A stretch of 64,000 bases of DNA. Source: Qingrenia yutianensis (GTDB taxonomy: Bacteria > Bacillota > Clostridia > UMGS1810). Positions 52,681 to 60,666 of this stretch are shown here, piece by piece. The first letter of the stretch is position 1. Every line of letters starts with the position of its first letter. The DNA lies in contig NZ_JACRTE010000002.1 of the NCBI RefSeq assembly GCF_014385105.1, positions 204,699 through 268,698 of the forward strand, read 5' to 3'. The position numbers were made by a program, and so were the translations under genes. A model generated the notes under the pieces. The model was not told the DNA's origin. It saw only the letters and a program-made list of their open reading frames with translations, and made no database searches.

Positions 52681-52766
52681 TTCAAAAGATTTTCAAAGCA
52701 AATTTACTACTAATTTACTACTTTTGACGGAAAGACCTTTGATATAACCGTTGAAAATCTTTTGAA
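52681..52766. repeat. Inverted and direct repeats at the putative ICE left end
   Basis: A perfect 16-bp inverted repeat, TTCAAAAGATTTTCAA at 52681-52696 and TTGAAAATCTTTTGAA at 52751-52766, encloses 54 bases. Inside lie two exact tandem copies of AATTTACTACT (52701-52711 and 52712-52722). It separates chromosomal metabolism genes from transfer genes, as expected of an integration end or of integrase arm sites. No integrase is present in the window to confirm. Confidence 0.6.
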
Positions 52767-52852
52767 TTGCAAGCACAAAACAAAATATTTGAAAAACGGC
52801 AGATAGAAATATCTGTCTTTTTTTGTACCTTGAAACGAAAGGAATTTTGAAA

Positions 52853-53023
52853 ATGAAACAGAAAAATAACGAGCAGCTATGCCCTAAATGTCAGACGGGC
52901 TATGACACCTATTTACTCGATAATAAAAGTCCGTTTTGCCCGTACATTCATTGTCACAAAGGAACGAGCTGCGCAATGTTCAAACCGTTAAAAGAAAATA
53001 CAGACCGAGAGCGTCAGGATTGA
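52853..53023 (+). CDS. Small cysteine-rich protein at the ICE left end
   Basis: A 56-residue protein with CPKC (residues 10-13), then CPYIHCHKGTSC, resembling a zinc ribbon. Start ATG 52853 follows AAAGGAA. Function unknown; small proteins of this kind are encoded next to DUF6017 genes in related elements as far as I recall, but I cannot verify this here. Its stop codon lies inside a terminator hairpin. Confidence 0.6.
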   Translation: MKQKNNEQLCPKCQTGYDTYLLDNKSPFCPYIHCHKGTSCAMFKPLKENTDRERQD

Positions 53024-53045
53024 TAAAAAATCCCGACGCTTTTTT
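53010..53045 (+). terminator. Terminator after the small cysteine-rich gene
   Basis: AGCGTCAGGATT pairs with AATCCCGACGCT (one mismatch) around a GATAAAA-type loop, followed by TTTTTT. The stem overlaps the end of the small gene. Confidence 0.75.
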
Positions 53046-53073
53046 AATTTCAGAGGAAAGGAGATTTTTTGTA

Positions 53074-53955
53074 ATGGCAGTTTTCAGAATAAACAAGACG
53101 CAAGACTACACCGTGATGTCAAACTTTCACTTAAAGGACAGAAGTTTATCCTTAAAGTCGAAAGGACTTTTGTCGCTGATTTTGTCATTGCCGGAGGATT
53201 GGAATTATACCACCAGAGGACTTGCGGCAATATGCAAAGAGGGTGTTGACAGTATCGGAACGGCATTAAAAGAATTGGAGCGTGCAGGATATATCAAGCG
53301 CAACCGTCTCCGTGATGAAAAAGGCAAGATTACCGATACGGAATATGTCATATTTGAAAAGCCGCAGGACAATCCCGATACGGCACAGCCATATACGGAA
53401 AATCCGTATATGGATATACCAGATACGGAAATGCCGTGTACGGAAAACACCGCACAATTAAATACTAATAGATTAAATAAAAAAGAATTAAATACGGATA
53501 TATCAAATACTTATCCTATCAAATCATATCAAAAAGAGCCGGAGCCGACAAATGCGGCACAGCCCACAAAAGAAAAATCGGATAGGATTGGATATGATGA
53601 GGTGGAAACATACAGACAGATAATCAAAGAAAATATCGACTATGATGTTTTAAGCGTCAACCTTAACCGTGACGCTGCTATGCTTGACGAAATCGTTGAC
53701 CTTATGACAGAAACGGTTTGCACACAGAAAGCAAGTCTTGTCATTGCCGGCGATACCTACCCGGCGGCAATCGTGAAATCAAAGCTGTTAAAATTAAATT
53801 CTGAGCATATCGAGTATGTTATCGACTGTATGAGGGAAAACACAACGGATATTCGCAATATCAAAAAATATATGCTTGCGGCTCTGTTTAACGCCCCCTC
53901 CACCATTGACAGCTATTACAGAGCGAAGGTCAATCACGATATGAAACATTTTTAA
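53074..53955 (+). CDS. Replication initiator-like protein (helix-turn-helix, DUF6017)
   Basis: A 293-residue protein. The N-terminal winged-helix part (residues 1-90) has the phrase SNFHLKDRSLSLKSKGLLSL followed by ICKEGVDSIGTALKELERAGYIKR, as in RepA-type initiators of Gram-positive plasmids and ICEs. A repetitive, polar linker (residues ~105-175; repeated DTxxPYTENP-like units) follows, then a DUF6017-like domain to the end. Probably initiates replication of the excised element. Start ATG 53074 follows AAAGGAG. Confidence 0.75.
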   Translation: MAVFRINKTQDYTVMSNFHLKDRSLSLKSKGLLSLILSLPEDWNYTTRGLAAICKEGVDSIGTALKELERAGYIKRNRLRDEKGKITDTEYVIFEKPQDNPDTAQPYTENPYMDIPDTEMPCTENTAQLNTNRLNKKELNTDISNTYPIKSYQKEPEPTNAAQPTKEKSDRIGYDEVETYRQIIKENIDYDVLSVNLNRDAAMLDEIVDLMTETVCTQKASLVIAGDTYPAAIVKSKLLKLNSEHIEYVIDCMRENTTDIRNIKKYMLAALFNAPSTIDSYYRAKVNHDMKHF

Positions 53956-54067
53956 GGCGGTTTTGTCTATGAGAAAATCAGATTACAAAAAGTGCAGACC
54001 GCCTTAAATAAACGGCTTTGATACAGATAAAACGCGTTTTAATAAAATCGAGAAAGGAAAAAATAAA

Positions 54068-57000
54068 ATGAATTTCAAAAGCAAATTAAAAAATATTCTG
54101 TCGGCGGCATTGGCGGTGTCAACGCTGCTTTCGGGATTTACGCCGATAACGACCTATGCGGCACAGGTAAACGAATATGTCGATCCTGCGGATATATGGG
54201 TATCTGCAAACGGCAGAACAAACGAGCTTGATTTTAATGCGACTATCACGCAGGAAACAAGCTGGTGCACGGTATGTAACAAAGACACGATAATGCTTAC
54301 TTACAGAACGCCCGAATATACCAAAAGCGGAACAACCGCATTAAACAGGGGCGTTAAATTTTCGGACGGAACTATGGTTGACGGAAAAACAAAGGGCAAC
54401 CTTGACAGCGGGCGGCCGAATCAAGACGCAAGCTACTCAACATATCATTGGACAAAATCAATTTGTCAGACCTGCGGAACAATAAACTCCGTTGACGGCA
54501 AAGACGCATACGGATTCAGCCGTAATGTTTATGGCTTAAACTCCTGCGACCACAATTTTTTCTTGGACTTTGACAATACCACATACACACCATATAACGA
54601 GAATTATCATACAACAGTGTTAAAAGCCGGACGATATTGTCAGTTTTGCAAGGGTACGAAAGCAAGAGCCTCCGAGAAACGAGAATCACACAATTTTACA
54701 GAAACGGTTGACGGTCAGATTGGCAACAACCGTTTTTTCATATCCGAAAAATGCGATGACTGCGGATATTCCACAAGCGAGTATGTAACCGCAAAATCTG
54801 TTGTTTCGTCATACTACGGAAATGCGGATAATAAATCCCACACCGTAACCGTCAGCGACTTGTCGGACAGCGGCGTACATACAAGTATTCGCTACGGAAC
54901 GAGTGCAGGCAAATGCAATCTCACTTCTGCTCCGAACTACACCGACGCCGGATATTATCCCGTGTACTATGAAATCTCATATAAGTATCAGGGCGAAACA
55001 ATGACGGAAAACGGTGTATCGTATGTGTGGCTGCTGGAGGACAAAAAGGACGATAACAGCGGCGGAACTGTTATTGTACTTCCCGAAAAACACGAACACG
55101 ATTACAGATATTTGGAAACCGTTGCTCCCTCCTGTGATAACCTCGGCTATGAACGCTGGCAATGCGATGGCTGCGGAAATCTTGACAAGAGAAATTACAC
55201 CAAAGCGACCGGACATAATTACAAGGCAATTACAATTCGTGAAGCAACCTGCAAGCAAGGCGGCTTGAAATTAAACCTCTGCGACAAATGCGGCAGCTTT
55301 TATGAGGAAACAACTCCCGTCGGTGAGCATAAATACAAGACTGAAAAAGTACAACCCACTTGCAGAAATGTAGGCTATACAAATCACATCTGCGAAATTT
55401 GCGGTAATTCATATATAACAGATATGACGCCGATTATCTCACACGCTTATGAGCGTATTACCAAAGAACCGACTTGTACCGATAAAGGTTACACAACTTC
55501 AACTTGTACGATGTGCGGCTTAAATTATGTCAGCGACTACACCGAGCCGACAGGTCATAATTGGGACGAGGGATATTCGGTTACTTATTCCACCTGTACC
55601 GCTGACGGCGTAATTGAATACCGTTGTAAAAACGATAACTGTTCGGAAAAAATGATTAAAGCGGAATCCGCAACGGGACACACACCCGGCAAGGCGGCGA
55701 CCTGCACAGATCCCCGGACTTGCGAAAAGTGCGGTACGGTTTTAGAATTACCAAAAGGACACAGCTATTCAGAAAATGTTGTTAAGCCTACTTGTACGGC
55801 TATGGGATATACGGAATATAAATGCGATAACTGCGATGACAGTTATGTTGGCGATTACACGGATAAACTTCCGCACAATTACAATGCAAATGTTACGGAG
55901 CCTACCTGCACCGAACACGGCTTTACAAGATATATTTGCGTAGACTGTGATGATAGCTATATTTCAGACTATACCGAAAAGAAACCGCATAATTACAATG
56001 TCGTAATCACAAAACCGACTTGCACGGAGTTTGGATATACCACCTACACCTGTGCTGACTGCGGCGATAGCTATGTTGCGGACTATACGGATAAAACCGA
56101 ACACAATTATGACAAAAAGGTTATTCCCCCAACTTGTACCGAGCACGGCTACACGGTTTACACTTGCCCAGACTGCGGTAAAGAGTACATCGGAGATTAT
56201 ACCGAGCATAAAAACCATAATTACACTAAAACCGTAATTGCTCCGACTTGTACGGAAATGGGATATACCATTTTCACTTGCGATTGCGGCGATACCTACA
56301 AAGGCGAATATACCGATAAAATCGCTCATACTTACAAAAAGACCGTAACCGAGCCGACCTGTACCGAAATCGGATTTACAACTTCCGTTTGCGAGGTGTG
56401 CGGCGACACGGTTAAGAGTGATTACAAAAATGCAAAGGGGCACGCACCGTCAGAATGGATAATTGACGAAGCGGCTACCATTGAGCACGGCGGCAGAAAG
56501 CATATTGAATGTATTGAGTGTAAAGCGATATTGCAGACTGCGGATATTCCGCAGCTTGTGGCAAAGGATAATTCGGATGAGGACGGCAAGGCTGAAATCG
56601 GCAAATATTCCGTCATTCTCACGGACAAGAACAACAAGCCCGTGTTTAATTCCGAAATCACGATTAACAAGGACGATAACATTTCAATCCGCTTGCCGAA
56701 AAACAGACTGCTTGACTTTGCGGACAGAACGACAGTAACCGTATTCAATACCGAAAAGCAGACAGCAGCAACGGGTTTGAATATCTTTGTTACAGACGAC
56801 AACGGCAATAACGCAACAGGCGTAACGGACGAAAACGGACAGTTTATCGCTCCCGACAAAAAATCCTCGACAGGCGACGACAACGGAACTATCGGAAAAG
56901 ACGACGGCGACAGCAAATTTACCTATGTTATCAAAGTTACGGATAAGCTCAATGTTACAATCCCGAACTGCGAAACCTACATTGGCGAAAGCAATAACAT

Positions 57001-59113
57001 TGTTGTGAAGCTGCCCGACGGTTTGATTTTGACACAGGACAGCCCTGCAATTATCACCGTTACCGACCAAAACGGCAATCCTCAAAAGGGTGTATCTGTT
57101 ATCGTAATAGCCGACAAGGACTATATCGAAAAAGGCACGACCGATATGTACGGAAAGCTGACTGTACCGCCCGTAAATTCGGGAATTACCGATAAAGACG
57201 GAAAGGTTAATTTGCAGAATTATTATGTTTTCGTAAATGACGAAAAGGGTTATATCGAAAACGCTCTTGTTACTCTGAATGAGGATAATTCTTTCAGCGT
57301 AAAACTTCCGGCTGAAAATATGATTGACTATGCAAACCGAATTACCGTAACCGTACTTGATAAGGACGGCGCACCGCTGAAAGACATTTCCGTTACCGTT
57401 TCGGACGCTGCGGAAAAATCCATTACGGACAAGACGGACGAAAACGGAAAAATCGTTGTGCCGCCTATGAGCGAGGACTACACAGACAAGGACGGCATTG
57501 CAAAAGTCGGCAGCTATACAATTATCGTTGAGAATGTAAAGTCAAAAATCGAAAACGCATATATAACCTTAACTGCTGACGGTACAATTTCGGTTTTACT
57601 TCCCGAAAATATAAAAATTGAGCATAGCAACAGAATAACCGTAACCGTGCTTGATAAGGATAACAAGGGGGTTAAGGATATTTCCGTAACCGTAAAAGAA
57701 ACCGTTTCCGAAACTGCCGAAAATGCAGCGGAGCCTAAAACCGCAACGGCTGTTACCGACAAAGACGGCAAAATCTATATTCCCCCTGCAAGCGAGGGCG
57801 TAACGGATAAGGACGGAAATACAGACATTTCCGAAACTACACCGGGCAAGGACACAGACGGCGACGGCAAGGACGACACAGAGGAAACGAAAACAGAATA
57901 CAACATTACCGTTGAGGACACAAAGGGCAAGATTGAGAACGCATTTATTGAAATTAAGGACGGAAAAATTTTTGTTACGCTTCCCGACGGCAAGACCTTA
58001 ACAATGGATAATCAGACAACCGTAACCGTTCTTGATAAGGATAGCAAAGCTATAAAGGGTGTATCTGTTACAATTAAGGACAAGACAACCGAAAAGACGG
58101 CTACTACCGACGCAAACGGCAAGGTTACACTTCCCGTTAAGTCAACAGGTGGCGGCGGCTCATCTTCCGGCGGTGGCGGCGGTCGCGGCGGCAGCTCCGG
58201 CGGCGGATATTATACAACCGTAAATGTTAAAATCACTGACAAGGACGGAAAAGCCGTTACAAACTTCTCAAAGAGCACCGACAGCAAGGGAAATATAACA
58301 ATTATCCTGCCGAACGGAAAAACGCTTGATAACGGAAACTTTTATACTGTTACCGTAACCGATAACAAAGGCAACGCAAAAGAGAATGTTACCGTTCTGC
58401 TCAAAGACAGAAATAAAGGCGAAGCAACAGGAACGACAGATAAAAACGGTGTTGTAACAATTCCGGGAAAAACACATACGGCGTACATTTTCGGGTATAA
58501 TGACGGCACTTTCCGCCCCGATAACAATATGAGCCGTGCCGAAGCTGCTGCAATTTTCGCAAGGCTTATTTCCGAACAGAAAGGCGAAAAAATAAGCGGC
58601 AAATCCGATTTTGCAGATGTTAAGTCAAGTGAATGGTATTCAAAATTTATAGGATATATCGAAAAATACGGCATTATCAAAGGCTATGACAACAACACTT
58701 TTAAGCCGGACGAAAATATATCCCGTGCGGAATTTGTGGCTATGACGGTCAGATTTAATTCTCTGTTTAATAAGGTTAAAAAAGGCAGCTACACCGTTAA
58801 ATACACCGATGTTGCAAGTAACTATTGGGCGTATGCTGACATTGCTTATGCAAAACACGCAGGCTGGCTTAATGGCTACGCTGACGGCTCATTCAAGGGC
58901 GATAACGCTATTACCCGTGCGGAGGTCGTAACCGTCGTAAACAAGGCAACCGGCAGAATTGCAGACGAGGGGTATATCAATAAAAATCTCTCGTTGCTGA
59001 ATAAATTTACCGACCTTAAAAATAATTCGCATTGGGCATTTTATTCAATATGCGAATCGGCAAACACACACCTTGCAAATTCTCACGACAATTCCGAAAC
59101 TTGGGTAAAATAA
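54068..59113 (+). CDS. Giant S-layer-anchored surface protein with two repeat arrays
   Basis: A 1,681-residue exported protein. It has a signal peptide (residues ~1-32, ending TTYAA), a Cys-containing N-terminal part, about 13 repeats of ~33 residues with the pattern PTCT-x3-GY-x3-C-x2-C-x6-DYT-x4-HNY (residues ~340-825), and at least five beta-rich repeats of ~110-120 residues with TVTVLDKDG and TDKDGK (residues ~838-1357). A glycine/serine linker (~1360-1381) follows, and three SLH domains (FGYNDGTFRPDNNMSRAEAA, IIKGYDNNTFKPDENISR, GYADGSFKGDNAITRAE) close it. It should be held on the cell wall through SLH. As ICE cargo it could serve adhesion; this is inference. Confidence 0.85.
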   Translation: MNFKSKLKNILSAALAVSTLLSGFTPITTYAAQVNEYVDPADIWVSANGRTNELDFNATITQETSWCTVCNKDTIMLTYRTPEYTKSGTTALNRGVKFSDGTMVDGKTKGNLDSGRPNQDASYSTYHWTKSICQTCGTINSVDGKDAYGFSRNVYGLNSCDHNFFLDFDNTTYTPYNENYHTTVLKAGRYCQFCKGTKARASEKRESHNFTETVDGQIGNNRFFISEKCDDCGYSTSEYVTAKSVVSSYYGNADNKSHTVTVSDLSDSGVHTSIRYGTSAGKCNLTSAPNYTDAGYYPVYYEISYKYQGETMTENGVSYVWLLEDKKDDNSGGTVIVLPEKHEHDYRYLETVAPSCDNLGYERWQCDGCGNLDKRNYTKATGHNYKAITIREATCKQGGLKLNLCDKCGSFYEETTPVGEHKYKTEKVQPTCRNVGYTNHICEICGNSYITDMTPIISHAYERITKEPTCTDKGYTTSTCTMCGLNYVSDYTEPTGHNWDEGYSVTYSTCTADGVIEYRCKNDNCSEKMIKAESATGHTPGKAATCTDPRTCEKCGTVLELPKGHSYSENVVKPTCTAMGYTEYKCDNCDDSYVGDYTDKLPHNYNANVTEPTCTEHGFTRYICVDCDDSYISDYTEKKPHNYNVVITKPTCTEFGYTTYTCADCGDSYVADYTDKTEHNYDKKVIPPTCTEHGYTVYTCPDCGKEYIGDYTEHKNHNYTKTVIAPTCTEMGYTIFTCDCGDTYKGEYTDKIAHTYKKTVTEPTCTEIGFTTSVCEVCGDTVKSDYKNAKGHAPSEWIIDEAATIEHGGRKHIECIECKAILQTADIPQLVAKDNSDEDGKAEIGKYSVILTDKNNKPVFNSEITINKDDNISIRLPKNRLLDFADRTTVTVFNTEKQTAATGLNIFVTDDNGNNATGVTDENGQFIAPDKKSSTGDDNGTIGKDDGDSKFTYVIKVTDKLNVTIPNCETYIGESNNIVVKLPDGLILTQDSPAIITVTDQNGNPQKGVSVIVIADKDYIEKGTTDMYGKLTVPPVNSGITDKDGKVNLQNYYVFVNDEKGYIENALVTLNEDNSFSVKLPAENMIDYANRITVTVLDKDGAPLKDISVTVSDAAEKSITDKTDENGKIVVPPMSEDYTDKDGIAKVGSYTIIVENVKSKIENAYITLTADGTISVLLPENIKIEHSNRITVTVLDKDNKGVKDISVTVKETVSETAENAAEPKTATAVTDKDGKIYIPPASEGVTDKDGNTDISETTPGKDTDGDGKDDTEETKTEYNITVEDTKGKIENAFIEIKDGKIFVTLPDGKTLTMDNQTTVTVLDKDSKAIKGVSVTIKDKTTEKTATTDANGKVTLPVKSTGGGGSSSGGGGGRGGSSGGGYYTTVNVKITDKDGKAVTNFSKSTDSKGNITIILPNGKTLDNGNFYTVTVTDNKGNAKENVTVLLKDRNKGEATGTTDKNGVVTIPGKTHTAYIFGYNDGTFRPDNNMSRAEAAAIFARLISEQKGEKISGKSDFADVKSSEWYSKFIGYIEKYGIIKGYDNNTFKPDENISRAEFVAMTVRFNSLFNKVKKGSYTVKYTDVASNYWAYADIAYAKHAGWLNGYADGSFKGDNAITRAEVVTVVNKATGRIADEGYINKNLSLLNKFTDLKNNSHWAFYSICESANTHLANSHDNSETWVK
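55087..56550 (+). repeat. Array of cysteine-pair repeats in the surface protein
   Basis: Around 13 degenerate ~33-residue units, each with one C, a CxxC(G) pair and usually an HNY-type end. Neighbouring units differ at many positions, so the array is old at nucleotide level. The spacing resembles small zinc-binding knuckles, but could instead be disulfide-linked outside the cell. Confidence 0.7.
56580..58140 (+). repeat. Array of beta-rich (Ig/carboxypeptidase-regulatory-like) repeats
   Basis: At least five units of about 110-120 residues. Each has YxVxVxDxKGxIENAxVTL, a LPxxxxIDxxNRxTVTVLDKDG segment and a TDxxGKxxxPP segment. Typical stalk-forming repeats of Gram-positive surface proteins. 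Confidence 0.7.
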
Positions 59114-59170
59114 ATGTCAATGAGCAAAAATTGAGCATAAATTGACAAATTTTCAAGGAGGTGTTGCTTA

Positions 59171-59641
59171 TTGCAGGAAGAAATTGAAAAGAAAACGATT
59201 GCGCTTGCCATATCCGGCAGCAAAATTACCGGGCGGACGCTTGCAAAAGCGATTTCCGTTTACCTAAATCACCGCAAAGGAAAACTGCCGGACTTAAAGC
59301 ACGGCAGGCAGACAATCAGAGACCTGATGAAACACAACACGGCTCTTTCAAACATTGAAATTACCGATAAAAATATCAGGTCGTTTGAATCTACGGCGAA
59401 AAAGTACGGGATTGACTTTGCACTCAAAAAAGATAATTCCGAAAAGCCGCCCCGATACCTTGTCTTTTTCAAAGGTAGGGACGCAGATGTTCTGACAATG
59501 GCGTTTAACGAGTATTCTCAGAAAATATTACGGCAGAAAGAAAAGCCCTCTGTTAGACAGGCTATCCGCAAGTTAGCGGAAATAGTAAAATCACAGCATA
59601 AAGACCGTGAAAAAATCAAAGACAGGAGCATTGAGCGATGA
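59171..59641 (+). CDS. pcfB: PcfB family conjugation protein (TTG start)
   Basis: A 156-residue DUF3801/PcfB-like protein, a T4SS accessory of Gram-positive conjugative elements, encoded next to the coupling protein. It begins TTG (M-QEEIEKKTIALAISGSKI) after AAGGAGGTG. The stop overlaps the virD4 ATG by 4 bases. The family is positively charged and helical; PcfB has been proposed to aid processing or delivery of DNA. Confidence 0.8.
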   Translation: MQEEIEKKTIALAISGSKITGRTLAKAISVYLNHRKGKLPDLKHGRQTIRDLMKHNTALSNIEITDKNIRSFESTAKKYGIDFALKKDNSEKPPRYLVFFKGRDADVLTMAFNEYSQKILRQKEKPSVRQAIRKLAEIVKSQHKDREKIKDRSIER

Positions 59642-60579
59642 CGGCAGCGGATAAGAAAAAAATCATTTCAAATCTGCCGTTTCTCATTTTCTTTTGGATA
59701 TTCGATAAACTGTCATATACCGTGCGGCTGTCGGAAGAAAACATTTTAATATCGGTTGTTAAGGGAGTATCGGAGCTTACAAAAGCGCCGCTGCTCTCTT
59801 TTCATTTTACCGATATTTCCGCCGGAATTGTCGGAGCGTTAGCGGTCAAGTGCATTTTGTATCTGCGGAGCAAAAACGCAAAGAAATTCAGAAAAGGCAT
59901 TGAATACGGCTCTGCACGCTGGGGTACGCCGGAGGATATTAAGCCGTACATTGACGCGGATTTTTACAACAATATTCTGCTGACGAACACGGAACGGCTG
60001 ACAATGAACAGCCGTCCGAAAAATCTGAAATTTGCACGAAACAAGAATGTGCTTGTAATCGGCGGCAGCGGCAGCGGAAAAACAAGATTTTTTGTAAAAC
60101 CAAATCTTATGCAGATGACGACAAGCTACTGTGTGACCGATCCGAAAGGGACTATCCTTGTCGAGTGCGGAAAAATGCTGCAAAAAGGCGGTTACAAAAT
60201 CCGTTCACTCAATACGATAAATTTCAAAAAGAGTATGCACTACAATCCCTTTGCCTATATTCGCAGCGAAAAGGATATTTTGAAGCTGGTAAATGTCATA
60301 ATCGCAAACACCAAAGGCGACGGCGAAAAGTCGGGCGAGGATTTTTGGGTTAAGGCGGAACGGCTTTTGTATTGCGCTCTAATCGGCTACATTTACTATG
60401 AAGCGCCCGAAGAAGAAAAGAACTTCATCACGCTTTTGGATTTAATCAACGCAAGTGAAGCCCGTGAGGACGACGAAAATTACAAAAGTCCCGTGGATAT
60501 GCTATTTGACAGGCTCGCAGAGCGTGAGCCGGAGCATTTTGCGGTTAAGCAATATGTCAAATTCAAACAGGCCGCCGGT
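59638..60579 (+). pseudogene. pcfC: VirD4/PcfC coupling protein, truncated by an inserted element
   Basis: N-terminal ~314 residues of a T4SS coupling ATPase (TraG/VirD4). It has two N-terminal hydrophobic stretches, Walker A VIGGSGSGKTRFF near residue 143, and the region ending YVKFKQAAG. In intact relatives this sequence continues with K-T-A-K-S. Here it turns into a different sequence at 60577-60580. The Walker B half is missing. The frame continues without a stop into the serine recombinase gene, so a 971-codon fused frame exists. The element may therefore not be transfer-competent by itself unless the rest lies beyond the window. Confidence 0.85.
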
Positions 60580-60639
60580 GTTGTATGCTCTAAAAGACTT
60601 CTTAATCAAGCGGTTGGGAAGTCTCTTAGAACACACAAC
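60580..60639. repeat. Imperfect inverted repeat at the end of the inserted element
   Basis: GTTGTATGCTCTAAAAGACTTC (60580-60601) and GAAGTCTCTTAGAACACACAAC (60618-60639) are imperfect complements (about 18 of 22 positions) around a 16-base centre. They begin exactly where virD4 homology ends. Likely recombinase attachment-site half sites or a hairpin blocking run-in transcription. Confidence 0.6.
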
Positions 60640-60666
60640 CTAAAACCGAAGAAAGGAGCGCAAGTT

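Noticed and set aside
55087..56550. Regular short repeats as a CRISPR array
   Set aside because: The periodicity is at protein level (~99 bases with many substitutions), in one open frame; no identical repeats separated by unique spacers, and no cas genes.
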